A DNA stretch of 64,000 nt from positions 1,116,001 to 1,180,000 of the forward strand of contig CAWIUG010000005.1 in the NCBI GenBank assembly GCA_963839165.1, read 5' to 3'. The notes below the pieces were generated by a model. That model ran no database searches. It was not told the DNA's origin and saw only the letters and a list, made by a program, of their open reading frames with translations. This document shows, piece by piece, positions 42,966 through 52,230 of the stretch. Position numbers and translations under genes: made by a program. How positions within the stretch are numbered: the first letter of the stretch is position 1; the number at the start of each line of letters is the position of its first letter. This DNA is from DATFVA01 sp963839165 (GTDB lineage Bacteria > Bacteroidota > Ignavibacteria > Ignavibacteriales > Ignavibacteriaceae).

Positions 42966-45900
42966 TCAGGGATTAAATATAATCGAAAAAGTTGTGCCAT
43001 TGCCTTTTTCGCTTGCTACGTTTATTTCTGCTTTAAGGAGATCCAGATAGCTTTTAACCAGAGCCAGACCTAATCCATTACCCTCAAATTTTCTGGTATA
43101 ACCTGTTTCCTCCTGCGTAAACGGCATAAAGAGCCTGGGCATATATTTTTCAGAAATACCGATGCCTGTATCCCTGATATCCACTTTTATTCTTTTATCT
43201 TCAAGAATAAATGTTTCAACTTCAATACCGCCGTTCTGAGTGTATTTCAACGCATTATTCAGGAGGTTCTGCAGGATCTCACTTACCAGGTAATCATCTC
43301 CCTTTATAATTACTTTTTCTGAAGGCAGATGCAGGTTAAGATACAGCTTCTTCTCTCTCGCCTGCAACTCAAACTCCCTGCATAACCTGACAAGTATATC
43401 ACCCAGGTTTACCGGTTCAAGGAGTATATCAATATTCCCTTTTTGTACGGCTGCAAGATTAAGGATCATATCGATCGTCCTCAGCAGCCTCTTTCCTGCA
43501 GAATCGATAGAGGTGAATGACAACTCGATATCTTCATCTACTTTATTGGTTAATTCCTCCCGAAGAAATGAGTTATAGCTCATTATTACGTTCAGCGGTG
43601 TCCTGATCTCATGCGACATCTGTGATAAAAATTCAGATTTCATTCTGTCAGATTCTTCAGCTTTTTCTTTGGCTATCAGCAATTCCTGCTGCATCTTCTT
43701 TTTCTCAGTGATGTCCTCTTTAATCGCGATAAAATGGGTTATGCTTCCTTTATCATCTCTTACGGGTGAGAGCGAAGCCTGTTCCCAGTAAAGCTCGCCG
43801 CTCTTTTTCTTATTGAGAAATTCTCCCCGCCATTCATTTCCCGCAGCTATTGTCTGCCACATATTTTGATATTCTTCATCCGAAGTATTACCTGATTTCA
43901 ATATTCTCGGGTTCTGACCTAAAACTTCCTCCTGACTGTAGCCGGTAACTTTACAGAAATAAGGATTTACGTATTCAATTTTACCTTCGGTATTTGTAAT
44001 CATAATAGCTTCGGGACTCTGCTCAACAGCCCTTGAGAGTTTGCGTATCTCCTCTTCAACTTTTTTTCTATCTCTTATGTCACGAAAAATTCCCTGTATT
44101 ACGGTCCTGCCCCTCAATTGAGTCTGACTCGTACTTATTTCCACCGGTATCAGGTATCCATCCTTATGCTGAATTAAAACCTCTCCCGGCGATATCTTCT
44201 GGTTCTCCAATACGGTTGCTGTAAACTCAGTGGAATAAATTTCAGAGTACTCAGCAGGATGCAGAATAAGATGAGATTTGCCTATCATCTCTTCACGTGA
44301 ACGGCCCGTGAGTTTTTCAGTTTGTTTATTAACATCAATAATATTTCTGCTTCCGATATCAACAATAACTATTGCATCGTTGGCAGATTCTATGATGGTT
44401 CTGTACTTCTCTTCCGATTCCTTTAACGCCTCTTCGGCTTTCTTACTTTCAGTGATATCCAGCAGAGTACCTATTACTGCGGGCTTGTTCCCGAGTACCG
44501 ACCTTGTTCCGAAAACATCCACAAATATCCGGGTTCCGTCTTTTTTAATCCCCCTGAAAGAATAAGCTATTGAGCCAATTTCTCCCGAGAGTCTTGCAGC
44601 AACATTCCCATTCACAGTTTTTCTGTCATCAGGGTATGTAAGATCCGAAGGTCCTTTTATATTTAGAATTTCCTCCACAGAATATCCGAAAATACGGGCA
44701 AGCTTTGGATTAATATACCTGAACACCCCATCCTGGATAATATATACTCCAACAAGAGATTTCTCAGCAAGTATCCTGAATTTTTCTTCAGACTCCCTCA
44801 ATGCTATTTCAGATTTCTTCTTCTCTGTAATGTCTCTGTATATCCCCTGGTAAACTTCCTCATTGTTCCAAAGTATTCTATTTACTTTAACTTCGAGATC
44901 TATAATTCTTTCAGCTTTGGTGATTGCCTTAAGCTCATAGGAAGAAGAATCACGCACGGTACCGGCAGCCTTATTGAACCTGTCGAGAATAAATCCTTTA
45001 CTCTCAGGCGCCACAATCGTCATTATATCGAATTCATCCGCCAGCGCTTCTTCCCTGGAATAGCCGAAGAGCTTACACCATGCACTGTTCACCAGGAGAA
45101 GTTTTTTATCTTTAATGACGTATACGGCATCAACAGAAGATTCTATAAGTGCCCTGTACATCATGTCGCGTTCCTGCACAGTCCTCTCAGCCTGCTTACG
45201 CTGTGTAATGTCTTTCAATATAACAACGTACGCTATATGTTCACCCGATGAATCCCTGAAAGGAAAAACCGACGTTTCGGCAATACCTTCGCTCCCGTCT
45301 TTTCTTACAATAGCGGCTTCACCGCTCCACAGAAGTGTTCTCTGAATTTTCTCCCTGATCTTTCCAAAGTTCTGTGTGAATTCCGGCTGCCTGAAGAGAA
45401 CCTTTATAAAGTTATTTACAACCTCATCACGACTATAGCCAAAAACCTTCTCCGCCGCTGAATTCCAGCTTTGAATGTAGCCTTCCAGATCTGTTATCAT
45501 AACAGCATCATTAAGGTTTTCAAAGATGAAGGCTTCCCTCCTGAGTGCTTCTTCGGTCTGTTTAACCGATGAGATATCCCTCGCGATCAGCAGGATCATA
45601 TTCTCCCTGATTTTTTTTATGCTTACCGTAACAGGGATCCTCCTGGCTTCCTTCGAGATGAATTCGCTTTCAATAAATGTCCCGTCGAAACCTGGACCAT
45701 TTTTCAGGTAATCAAGGCGAAGGCGAAAATATTCACTAACAGTAAATATATCTTTGGCGCTCAAACCGGGTATGTCATCTGCCTCATAGTCAAGGAGATT
45801 GAGGGCTCCCCGGTTCGCCTTCACTACTTTTCCATCTTTCGATGAAACAAGGATGAAAGCATCAACAGATTCCCGGAAAATAATCTCATAATCTATATTA

Positions 45901-46007
45901 AATTCAGCAGCACTAACTGGCGTTTCAGCTTCAGGCATGATTTCTTTTTTTCTTCCGTAATTTGAGTTTTTCATAGAGCTAATTAAATCAATTAAAAATT
46001 TGTTCAA
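42966..46007 (-). CDS. Soluble histidine kinase with six PAS domains
   Basis: 1013 residues and no membrane segment. Six PAS units start near residues 40, 160, 290, 410, 530 and 650, several with PAC motifs (VIIKDITQRK, YRDITEKKK, GIFRDIRDRKK). Then HisKA with the phospho-His near 798 (QMSHEIRTPLNV) and an HATPase with NALKYTQNG, DIRDTGIGIS and FEGNGLGLAL. Intact catalytic boxes, so it should be active. No response regulator is adjacent and there is no receiver domain, making it an orphan cytoplasmic sensor, perhaps for redox or small ligands. Confidence 0.93.
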   Translation of the reverse strand: MNKFLIDLISSMKNSNYGRKKEIMPEAETPVSAAEFNIDYEIIFRESVDAFILVSSKDGKVVKANRGALNLLDYEADDIPGLSAKDIFTVSEYFRLRLDYLKNGPGFDGTFIESEFISKEARRIPVTVSIKKIRENMILLIARDISSVKQTEEALRREAFIFENLNDAVMITDLEGYIQSWNSAAEKVFGYSRDEVVNNFIKVLFRQPEFTQNFGKIREKIQRTLLWSGEAAIVRKDGSEGIAETSVFPFRDSSGEHIAYVVILKDITQRKQAERTVQERDMMYRALIESSVDAVYVIKDKKLLLVNSAWCKLFGYSREEALADEFDIMTIVAPESKGFILDRFNKAAGTVRDSSSYELKAITKAERIIDLEVKVNRILWNNEEVYQGIYRDITEKKKSEIALRESEEKFRILAEKSLVGVYIIQDGVFRYINPKLARIFGYSVEEILNIKGPSDLTYPDDRKTVNGNVAARLSGEIGSIAYSFRGIKKDGTRIFVDVFGTRSVLGNKPAVIGTLLDITESKKAEEALKESEEKYRTIIESANDAIVIVDIGSRNIIDVNKQTEKLTGRSREEMIGKSHLILHPAEYSEIYSTEFTATVLENQKISPGEVLIQHKDGYLIPVEISTSQTQLRGRTVIQGIFRDIRDRKKVEEEIRKLSRAVEQSPEAIMITNTEGKIEYVNPYFCKVTGYSQEEVLGQNPRILKSGNTSDEEYQNMWQTIAAGNEWRGEFLNKKKSGELYWEQASLSPVRDDKGSITHFIAIKEDITEKKKMQQELLIAKEKAEESDRMKSEFLSQMSHEIRTPLNVIMSYNSFLREELTNKVDEDIELSFTSIDSAGKRLLRTIDMILNLAAVQKGNIDILLEPVNLGDILVRLCREFELQAREKKLYLNLHLPSEKVIIKGDDYLVSEILQNLLNNALKYTQNGGIEVETFILEDKRIKVDIRDTGIGISEKYMPRLFMPFTQEETGYTRKFEGNGLGLALVKSYLDLLKAEINVASEKGNGTTFSIIFNP

Positions 46008-46098
46008 ATACCAGACCAGCAGAAAAAGTCCTTATTTGATCTTTCTATCCTCAACCTCTTATTTTTCCGGGTAAGAAAGGGATAGTTCTGCGTAAGGT

Positions 46099-47382
46099 TT
46101 AATCCAGTTTAATTTTTAATATTCTTGGATAATCAAGTCGTTCATCAGGGAAAATTGAACCTGATTTGTCGAACCTGGCCCATTGACTGTTCGATATAAA
46201 ATAGAAATAATTATTATCAATTGCCCCGAGTGTGGGTTCATCAAAAAGTGGATTGTTTGATTCGAGTATCTGATAATCCTCGATTGAATTACTATCACTG
46301 CCGATGTTCAGTCTGATTACCCGGTGAGGGTTTACGCCGTTCTGGGTGGCAATGAGAGTACCTTTGTAAAAGTAAAGACCATCGATCCCGAGCAGAGTTG
46401 TGGAAGTCTGGTTCTCAAGAAACTGTACTGTTCTTTCCTTTACGCTGATCCTGAATATCCCCTGCGAATAATCGGCCGCGAAAAGACTGGAACCATCATC
46501 GTTGAATGCTATTCCCTGAAGCGATAAAAAGTATCCTGACGGAATAAAGGTTTCCAGCCCAGTGCCGTCTGCTGTCAGTTTGTAAATAGCATTGCTCCTG
46601 GAATCTGAAACGTAAACACCCCCGGTAGGATCTATCGTAAGATCGCCGAATAAATGATCCTCACCTTTTTCGGGAGGTTGATATGTTTGCAGCAGCTGGC
46701 CGTCATCAAGGCTAAACTTGTACAGGAAGGTATTGCCTTTTTGACTATCATCATACCCTTCCATAAACTTGATCGCGCCGCCTGCTGCCCAGAGAATTCT
46801 GTTTTTGTCATCGGCCTTCATTCCGAAAATCCCCTCAAGACTGCCCGTATTTTTATTGAACTGCCTGCTCAACTGATTCCTGTCGTATTCAATAATTTTC
46901 TTTTTGTGAACGCTGCTGATGAAAAAGCGGCCGGTCAGGGGATCAAATGCGAGTCCTTCAGTCAACAAACCTTTTTCTTTTAACACGAAAGCCGTTGAGC
47001 TGTTCGTTACAGGCAGAAGATTCTCTTCGAATTTTTTTTGAACCAGGATGAAAAGATCGGAATTATAGACCGACTTAAAGTCAGAGTCCTGCTTCACCGG
47101 AAAATAAAGTTTCATCTCCGCAATTCTATCCAGGGCTGCAACCGCATTCTCCGGTCTGCCGTCGAGAGCATACGCCGCGGCAAGATTGTATAATATACCT
47201 GGATGATCGGACTGCATTTTTGATGCCTGTTCAAGTCCGGCAGCAAGCGAATCATAATTCCCGCTTTCATAGTACTTCATTGCCTTTTCATAAAGCCTGT
47301 CTGCCTCCATGGTTTTTGATACCTGCGGGAACGACTGAACTGCAATACAACAAAAAATAAAAAAGGTGATTAAACTTTTCAT
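46099..47382 (-). CDS. Secreted TPR plus beta-propeller (SMP-30/NHL-like) protein
   Basis: 427 residues. Signal peptide to about 20, then a TPR-like helical part (YEKAMKYYESGNYDSLAAGL...ILYNLAAAYALDGRPENAV) and from about 130 a six-bladed propeller of SMP-30 type (EGLAFDPLTGRFFISS, GDLTIDPTGGVYVSDSRSNAIYKL, QGIAFNDDGSSLFAADYSQGIFRI). The pattern suggests a ligand-binding or lactonase fold in the periplasm; no catalytic residue can be claimed. The start overlaps the end of the decarboxylase gene by 4 bases, so they are cotranscribed. Confidence 0.8.
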   Translation of the reverse strand: MKSLITFFIFCCIAVQSFPQVSKTMEADRLYEKAMKYYESGNYDSLAAGLEQASKMQSDHPGILYNLAAAYALDGRPENAVAALDRIAEMKLYFPVKQDSDFKSVYNSDLFILVQKKFEENLLPVTNSSTAFVLKEKGLLTEGLAFDPLTGRFFISSVHKKKIIEYDRNQLSRQFNKNTGSLEGIFGMKADDKNRILWAAGGAIKFMEGYDDSQKGNTFLYKFSLDDGQLLQTYQPPEKGEDHLFGDLTIDPTGGVYVSDSRSNAIYKLTADGTGLETFIPSGYFLSLQGIAFNDDGSSLFAADYSQGIFRISVKERTVQFLENQTSTTLLGIDGLYFYKGTLIATQNGVNPHRVIRLNIGSDSNSIEDYQILESNNPLFDEPTLGAIDNNYFYFISNSQWARFDKSGSIFPDERLDYPRILKIKLD

Positions 47383-48878
47383 TCCTCTTTCCTTACAAGT
47401 TTTTCTGCCTCTTTACGGATTAATACCCATGCGTTCTTAACATTTTTTTCTTCCGTTCTGAGTCCGGACACCGATAATCTTATTATATATTTACCGTCAA
47501 TTTTCGTGTGGGAGATAAAAAGCCGGCCGGTTTCATTGATATTATTCAGAAGTTTTTCATTCAGTTGATTGAGTTCATTCTCATCATTCAGTTCTACCGG
47601 GTGAAACCTGAAGCAGACAACCCCGAAATTTACCTGGGCCATCTTCTCGAATTTGGGATGTGCATCTATCCATTCCGCAAACAATTTTGCAAGTCGGAGA
47701 TGCTCACGTAGTAAAGATGCAATTCCATCAACACCGAAATACCGGATCACAAACCATAACTTTAATGAGCGGAACCTCCTTCCAAGCTGAATTCCGTAAT
47801 CCATCAGGTTCTCAGCTTCGCTGTCATCGTTCGTCTTTAGATATTCGGCAACAAGACTGAATGCCCTTTTAAGCACATCGGGTTTCTTGGTGTAAAATGC
47901 GCTTATATCGATAGGTGTAAACATCCACTTATGAGGATTTACAACAATCGAATCTGCAAGCTCAATGCCATCGAGTATATATTTCATTTCGGGAATGATA
48001 GCGGCTGTACCTCCGTAAGCGGCATCGATGTGCAGCCAGATATTTTCCTTGTTGCATATAGCGCCAATCTTTCGTACAGGATCGATACTTGTTGTTGATG
48101 TTGTTCCTACTGTAGCCACACAGCAGAAAGGAAGCCATCCGTTCTGTTTGTCTTCGCTGATTGCCTTCTCCAGCTCTTCAGGGATCATCCTGAAATCTTT
48201 ATCCGCGGGGATTTTCCTTACTCCCTTCAAACCAATTCCCAGGGTAACCGCAGATTTCTCGATGGAAGAATGCGCGTGTTCCGAGCAGTATAACCTTAAC
48301 GGCGGGATATCAGCCCTGCCGGCCATCCCCTGTTCTCTTATATTAAGCCCCGGAACCTGTTCTCTTGCAGCTGCAATGGCGTGAAGCGAGCTTACAGAGG
48401 CTGTATCGTAAATAATCCCCCAAAACTCTTCGGGTATGCCGATCATCTGTTTCAGCCAGTCGAGCGTTACTCTTTCAAGCTCTGCAGATGAGGGCGAAGT
48501 TCTCCAGAGCATACCGTTTACATTGAACGCTGCGCTCAAAAGTTCGGCCAGCACTCCCGCCGAACTGGAGGTTGAATTAAAATAGGCCATAAAATCCGGG
48601 TGATTCCAATGCGTAATTCCCGGCATTATTATCTTATCTATATCAGCTATTATGTCATCCATTGTTTCCGGCTGAACCGGAGGGGCTGAAGGAAGCTTCT
48701 TTTTGATATCTCCCGGTTTTATTGAAGGCAGCACAGGTTTCGTTTCAAGATTTTCAAAATAATCGGCAATCCAGTCGATTACCTTGTACCCGTTTTTTTT
48801 GAAATCGGCGGAGGTCATATCCTTGTTTGTTTTATTCTCATCCATTGCTGAATCCTTTTTTTCAATAAATCCTGTCAT
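47379..48878 (-). CDS. PLP-dependent group II amino-acid decarboxylase
   Basis: 499 residues; a second Met at codon 12 (MDENKTN) is a possible start. The PLP Lys is near 316 in SIVVNPHKWMFTPID; the His-Ala/Asp pair is in WLHIDAAYGG, and the N-terminal half has the aromatic-decarboxylase pattern (YKVIDWIADYFENL, LERVTLDWLKQMIGI, SEHAHSSIEKSAVTLGIG). It probably converts an aromatic amino acid to its amine. It precedes the propeller gene, which may be a partner by position only. Confidence 0.9.
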   Translation of the reverse strand: MTGFIEKKDSAMDENKTNKDMTSADFKKNGYKVIDWIADYFENLETKPVLPSIKPGDIKKKLPSAPPVQPETMDDIIADIDKIIMPGITHWNHPDFMAYFNSTSSSAGVLAELLSAAFNVNGMLWRTSPSSAELERVTLDWLKQMIGIPEEFWGIIYDTASVSSLHAIAAAREQVPGLNIREQGMAGRADIPPLRLYCSEHAHSSIEKSAVTLGIGLKGVRKIPADKDFRMIPEELEKAISEDKQNGWLPFCCVATVGTTSTTSIDPVRKIGAICNKENIWLHIDAAYGGTAAIIPEMKYILDGIELADSIVVNPHKWMFTPIDISAFYTKKPDVLKRAFSLVAEYLKTNDDSEAENLMDYGIQLGRRFRSLKLWFVIRYFGVDGIASLLREHLRLAKLFAEWIDAHPKFEKMAQVNFGVVCFRFHPVELNDENELNQLNEKLLNNINETGRLFISHTKIDGKYIIRLSVSGLRTEEKNVKNAWVLIRKEAEKLVRKEE

Positions 48879-48928
48879 AAATTAATAAAAGTTGGCTATA
48901 TAGTGGAATTATTCTGAGAAGGAATATT

Positions 48929-48958
48929 CGGGACATGATAACACCGACTCTTGTCCCG
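48929..48958. other. Hairpin CGGGACA / TGTCCCG upstream of the decarboxylase gene
   Basis: Perfect 7-bp arms (48929-48935 and 48952-48958) with a 16-base loop, about 51 bases before the decarboxylase start. No T run. It could be a terminator remnant or operator. Confidence 0.4.
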
Positions 48959-49048
48959 TGAGGCTGGCTAAAAATCAACAACGCGACTTCAGTCAGGTGA
49001 GGATATCTATCCGGTTAACAACGCAAGGTTAGTCTTTTATCCCCAACC

Positions 49049-50005
49049 TCAGAGCCGCCTGCCAAAATGAATAAGTTTATGCATCCCGAGTTTAAGCAGG
49101 TTGCTTTGAAATAAAATGCCTGTCATTGCACCGGGACTAAACCGCGGCCTTATACAGATGTAATAATCAGTCCAGACAGGGTCGAATTTATTCTTAAAAT
49201 GAAAGAGTCCTTTATAATTGTAGGCAAACTTCATCAGTCTCCCCGAAACGTTTATAAGGTATTCCAGGGAAAAGAATACAGAATCATATATTATAAACGG
49301 AACAGCACCGAGTGTCCAGTAATCGTAACCCTCACTCTTCAGCGTTTTAAAGATTTCAAAGATCAGCGCCTCCATTATGCCGTTCGGTGTTTTTCTCCGG
49401 GTAAGCATTGCTTCCGTCTGTACATACTTTGCGCTTTTATATGAAAGGAGCATCGCGCCCAGCCATAATCCATCGGGACGTTTAACCACAAACAGTCTGC
49501 TGCTTTCTTCAAAATAAGTACTGAAAAGATATTTCAGCTGGGGTTCGCCTCCGTGCCTCGTGTGTCTTCTGAATTCCTGAAGCTCTTCAGCGGCCTCTTT
49601 CGACCAATGGATTTCAACAACCGTCCCGCTCTTCTTTCCCCTTCTTATCAGCTCCTTAAGCGATCTTTTTTGGAAATGGTTATAATGCAGATCGAGGATT
49701 GCCTCCTTCCCCATCCTTATTCCTTTGTAGCCCCGGTCATTAAGGTATTTATAATTCCCGTAATTGCACCCCACAATGAAATAGTTCTTTGCATGCTGAA
49801 GGATTATTTCTGATACAACCGACTCGAAATCAATCTTAAATGGAACCTTAACCCGGGTTAGCCATTTTACATTTCTGAAAAGTTGAACCTGGAGATAGTC
49901 CATTTCTTCTTTATTATGCCTGCAGAATGCGGATGGGACAGGGCCCTCGATCGTATTCTGTGCTCTACGCGAAACTTCTTTTTTCTCAGCAGTAACTGTA
50001 CTCAA
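49049..50005 (-). CDS. DUF2156-type (LPG synthase C-terminal domain) protein
   Basis: 318 residues. Pattern of the GNAT-related DUF2156 domain: ILDLHYNHFQKRSLKELIRRGKKSGTVVEIHW, a central SRLFVVKRPDGLWLGAMLLSYKS, TPNGIMEALIFEIFKTLKSEGYDYWTLGAVP, and the ending FHFKNKFDPVWTDYYICIRP. In MprF this domain transfers amino acids to lipids. Here it is free-standing without the membrane flippase, so the acceptor is unknown. Monocistronic. Confidence 0.82.
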   Translation of the reverse strand: MSTVTAEKKEVSRRAQNTIEGPVPSAFCRHNKEEMDYLQVQLFRNVKWLTRVKVPFKIDFESVVSEIILQHAKNYFIVGCNYGNYKYLNDRGYKGIRMGKEAILDLHYNHFQKRSLKELIRRGKKSGTVVEIHWSKEAAEELQEFRRHTRHGGEPQLKYLFSTYFEESSRLFVVKRPDGLWLGAMLLSYKSAKYVQTEAMLTRRKTPNGIMEALIFEIFKTLKSEGYDYWTLGAVPFIIYDSVFFSLEYLINVSGRLMKFAYNYKGLFHFKNKFDPVWTDYYICIRPRFSPGAMTGILFQSNLLKLGMHKLIHFGRRL

Positions 50006-50082
50006 CTTCCTTCCACATTAAAAGATTTAATTTAGAAAATATAATCATTATTCTCCCTGTTTTGCAGAACACAGGTAGATAC

Positions 50083-50126
50083 AACGTTTTCAGAACGTAT
50101 TCAGAACGTATTCAGAACGTTTTCAG
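50083..50126 (-). repeat. 11-bp tandem repeat, four units, opposite orientation
   Basis: AACGTTTTCAG, AACGTATTCAG twice and AACGTTTTCAG (starts 50083, 50094, 50105, 50116). These are the reverse complement of the units at 19611-19665. It lies between a minus-strand and a plus-strand gene, about 108 bases before the SCO gene. Confidence 0.92.
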
Positions 50127-50233
50127 GTTCTATTTGTAAGGTGGTTAGAAACCGGGAGAGACGGTTATCTTCCATATTGCGACTGATTTTCCTAAGTTAG
50201 CTGCATTAACTAATATTTTTAAGCAGAGTACCC

Positions 50234-50818
50234 TTGAAAGCCATAATAATTTTACTGGCAGCGTTCGTTATTCTGCCAGGCTGCAGCAGCAATTTTGATA
50301 TGAACGAAAATGTAGCCGGAATACAGGTAACGCTGGTTAACCAGGACAGCAGCAGGGTTACTTACCCTGAAGTTATAAAGAACGAAGTTGCTTTAATCGG
50401 GTTCATCTATACTCACTGTCCCGATATCTGTCCGATGACCACCCACAATATGATGCTGACGGAAGAGCAGCTCAGCAAGGATGAGTTGAAGAATGTCAGG
50501 TTCATCCTTATTTCATTTGACCCTGAACGGGATACCCCGTCCGTCCTTACTAAATTTGCTTCAGTCCGTAGCATGGATATGAATGACTGGGAACTTTTAA
50601 CCGGCAGCAGGGGCAGTATCGATTCCTTAATGAAGGTATATAACGTTAAAGCTTTCCCGGATGATACAACTTACAACGACAAAGGAGAGCCTGCTTATTT
50701 TATGATCCATACCGACAGGATATCTTTGGTTGACCAGGACGGTAATCTCAGGAAGAATTACAGGGGTAGTTCAGCCGATCCTGCCGAGATGGCAAAAGAT
50801 ATTAAAAGTCTTTTATAA
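50234..50818 (+). CDS. SCO-family copper metallochaperone (SCO1/SenC)
   Basis: 194 residues, with lipobox at LPGC17. The metal-binding CPDIC is C62 and C66 (THCPDICPMTTHNM), with the third ligand His in FMIHTDR. Thioredoxin fold. SCO proteins deliver copper to the CuA centre of cytochrome oxidase, or act as a thiol reductase in the periplasm. It is 13 bases before a PCu(A)C chaperone, forming a small copper operon. Confidence 0.93.
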   Translation: MKAIIILLAAFVILPGCSSNFDMNENVAGIQVTLVNQDSSRVTYPEVIKNEVALIGFIYTHCPDICPMTTHNMMLTEEQLSKDELKNVRFILISFDPERDTPSVLTKFASVRSMDMNDWELLTGSRGSIDSLMKVYNVKAFPDDTTYNDKGEPAYFMIHTDRISLVDQDGNLRKNYRGSSADPAEMAKDIKSLL

Positions 50819-50831
50819 CGAAGGAGCCTGA

Positions 50832-51236
50832 ATGAAATACCTATTGTTGATCGCATTTATTTTTTTACAGGGAGAAAATAAAATAACAATCCAGGATTCG
50901 TGGATGAGACCAGCACCCGAATCTTTTAATACCGCTTTCTACTGCACAGTTATAAATAACGGTGATCTTGCCGATACCTTATATAAAGCCTCGAGCAGTA
51001 TTTCCGATGATGTACAGATACATGAAACCTATAAGAGAGACGATATGATGGGTATGCGTCCCGTTAAATATCTGGTTATTGCCCCGCACGATTCTGTTAT
51101 GTTCAAACCGGGTGGTTATCATGTAATGATAATGAACCTCAAGCAGAAGGCAGAAGCCCATCAGACGAAGGAAATCTCTCTGTTTTTTAAGAATGCAGGC
51201 GAGGTGAAGGTACAGACTGTAGTTGGTAATCAGTAG
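50832..51236 (+). CDS. PCu(A)C-type periplasmic copper chaperone
   Basis: 134 residues. The Cu(I) ligand set HxnMx21HxM can be seen as IHETYKRDDMMGM...PGGYHVMIM. A signal-like N-terminus (MKYLLLIAFIFLQG) is short. PCu(A)C hands copper to SCO or CuA. It forms a two-gene operon with the SCO gene. Confidence 0.92.
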   Translation: MKYLLLIAFIFLQGENKITIQDSWMRPAPESFNTAFYCTVINNGDLADTLYKASSSISDDVQIHETYKRDDMMGMRPVKYLVIAPHDSVMFKPGGYHVMIMNLKQKAEAHQTKEISLFFKNAGEVKVQTVVGNQ

Positions 51237-51275
51237 ATTACAGGATTGCAGTTCCTGATTCATACGAAATAATTG

Positions 51276-51289
51276 TTGAATAATTAAAC
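51276..51289 (+). promoter_or_regulatory. Putative operator site 1 (TTGAATAATTAAAC)
   Basis: First of three related 14-mers before the redox operon. It differs from site 2 by one base. Read with its flanks (TTGTTGAATAATTAAACAA) it is itself a near palindrome. Confidence 0.45.
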
Positions 51290-51298
51290 AAATGGCAT

Positions 51299-51312
51299 TT
51301 GAATAATTCAAC
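51299..51312 (+). promoter_or_regulatory. Putative operator site 2 (TTGAATAATTCAAC)
   Basis: Palindromic TTGAA-TAA-TTCAA, followed by ACTC. It agrees with site 3 at 12 of 14 positions, and both are followed by ACTC. Confidence 0.5.
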
Positions 51313-51374
51313 ACTCTATTATTGAAGAATACTGCATTAAAATGAACTTCTATCAGACGGGGACTTAAATACTA

Positions 51375-51400
51375 TTGAATATATCAACACTCCCAGTGTT
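51375..51400 (+). promoter_or_regulatory. Putative operator site 3 plus AACACT-CCC-AGTGTT palindrome
   Basis: TTGAATATATCAAC (51375-51388) is followed by A and overlaps a perfect AACACT/AGTGTT palindrome (51386-51400). The 15 bases TTGAATATATCAACA are identical, in reverse complement, to 54911-54925 before the sensor kinase gene. Confidence 0.55.
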
Positions 51401-51488
51401 TAATTTTTCTATCATCTAAATTCAGGCATCCCCATAACTCTTTATTAATAAAGCGTTTACATCCCCCTAGAAGCTGCTAATATTTCTC

Positions 51489-51504
51489 CGGCATTCCATT
51501 TGAC
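51489..51504 (+). promoter_or_regulatory. Possible sigma-54-like promoter (weak)
   Basis: CGGCATTCCATTTGAC has the right spacing (GG, ten bases, then the -12 dinucleotide) and matches CGGCA and TTG, but the -12 GC reads GA. It lies 43 bases before the first gene of the redox locus, which contains a sigma-54 activator. Confidence 0.3.
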
Positions 51505-51546
51505 TCTCTTGATATGCGATAAATTCAAAATAGAGAGGAAAACATT

Positions 51547-52221
51547 ATGGTCGCATTATTCGTAGTATTCACATTTATCTTCTTTATCCTTATTGATTTC
51601 CTTGTATTAAGGGCGCAGAAGAAGACACATCCGGCATTCCAGCCGAGCTCATTCCTGGCAGAAAGGCTAGTGTTCGACCTGAGCACTCTTTCTGTTCCGG
51701 GAGACATCTTTATTTCGAAAGGACACACCTGGGCAAAGAAAAATGAATATGGCCTTATTAAGGTCGGTGTTGATGACTTCATAATCAAATCACTGGGAAA
51801 TTTCTCAGTATCGAAGATTGCAGAACCCGGAACCCCTGTGAAAAAAGGCGAGGTTATCTTTGAAGGTATTTCCAACGGAAACAATTTCAAATTCAGATCA
51901 CCGGTTGACGGTGAAGTTAAATTCACAAATCCCAAAATCCTCGGAAGGAAGATTAACGATCCTTATGGGGACGACTGGAGTATCCTGATGCTTGCCCCCG
52001 AATATGAGATCAGCAAATACCAGCTTTTCTCAGGCAGCGAGGTTAAGAACTGGATGAAAAAAGAGTTCAAACGTCTCCGTGAATTTCTCGGGGCTCATAC
52101 CGTAAAACCTGAACTTGCCGGAGTAACAATGCAGGATGGCGGTAATATAGTTGAAGGAGCACTTTCCCTGGTATCAGATGAAGGTGTTAAAGATTTTGAA
52201 AAAGAATTTTTACTGATGTAG
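51547..52221 (+). CDS. Membrane-anchored GcvH-like protein without lipoyl lysine
   Basis: 224 residues. One N-terminal membrane helix (residues 2-22), then a GcvH-like biotinyl/lipoyl fold: GHTWAKKNEYGLIKVGVDDFIIKSLGNFSVSKIAEPGTPVKKGEVIFEG and SPVDGEVKFTNPKILGRKINDPYGDDWSILML. In true GcvH the loop ESVKA carries the lipoyl Lys seven residues before the tyrosine-Ser-Pro motif; here it is EGISNGNNFKFR and that position is not Lys. The protein thus cannot carry lipoate in the usual way. First gene of the operon, with an AGAGGA site before the ATG; 9 bases precede the next gene. Confidence 0.75.
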   Translation: MVALFVVFTFIFFILIDFLVLRAQKKTHPAFQPSSFLAERLVFDLSTLSVPGDIFISKGHTWAKKNEYGLIKVGVDDFIIKSLGNFSVSKIAEPGTPVKKGEVIFEGISNGNNFKFRSPVDGEVKFTNPKILGRKINDPYGDDWSILMLAPEYEISKYQLFSGSEVKNWMKKEFKRLREFLGAHTVKPELAGVTMQDGGNIVEGALSLVSDEGVKDFEKEFLLM

Positions 52222-52230
52222 GGAGAAAAA

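Noticed and set aside
51276..51400. FNR boxes before the redox operon
   Set aside because: The half-sites TTGA and TCAA are five bases apart where FNR requires six; treated as an unassigned operator family.
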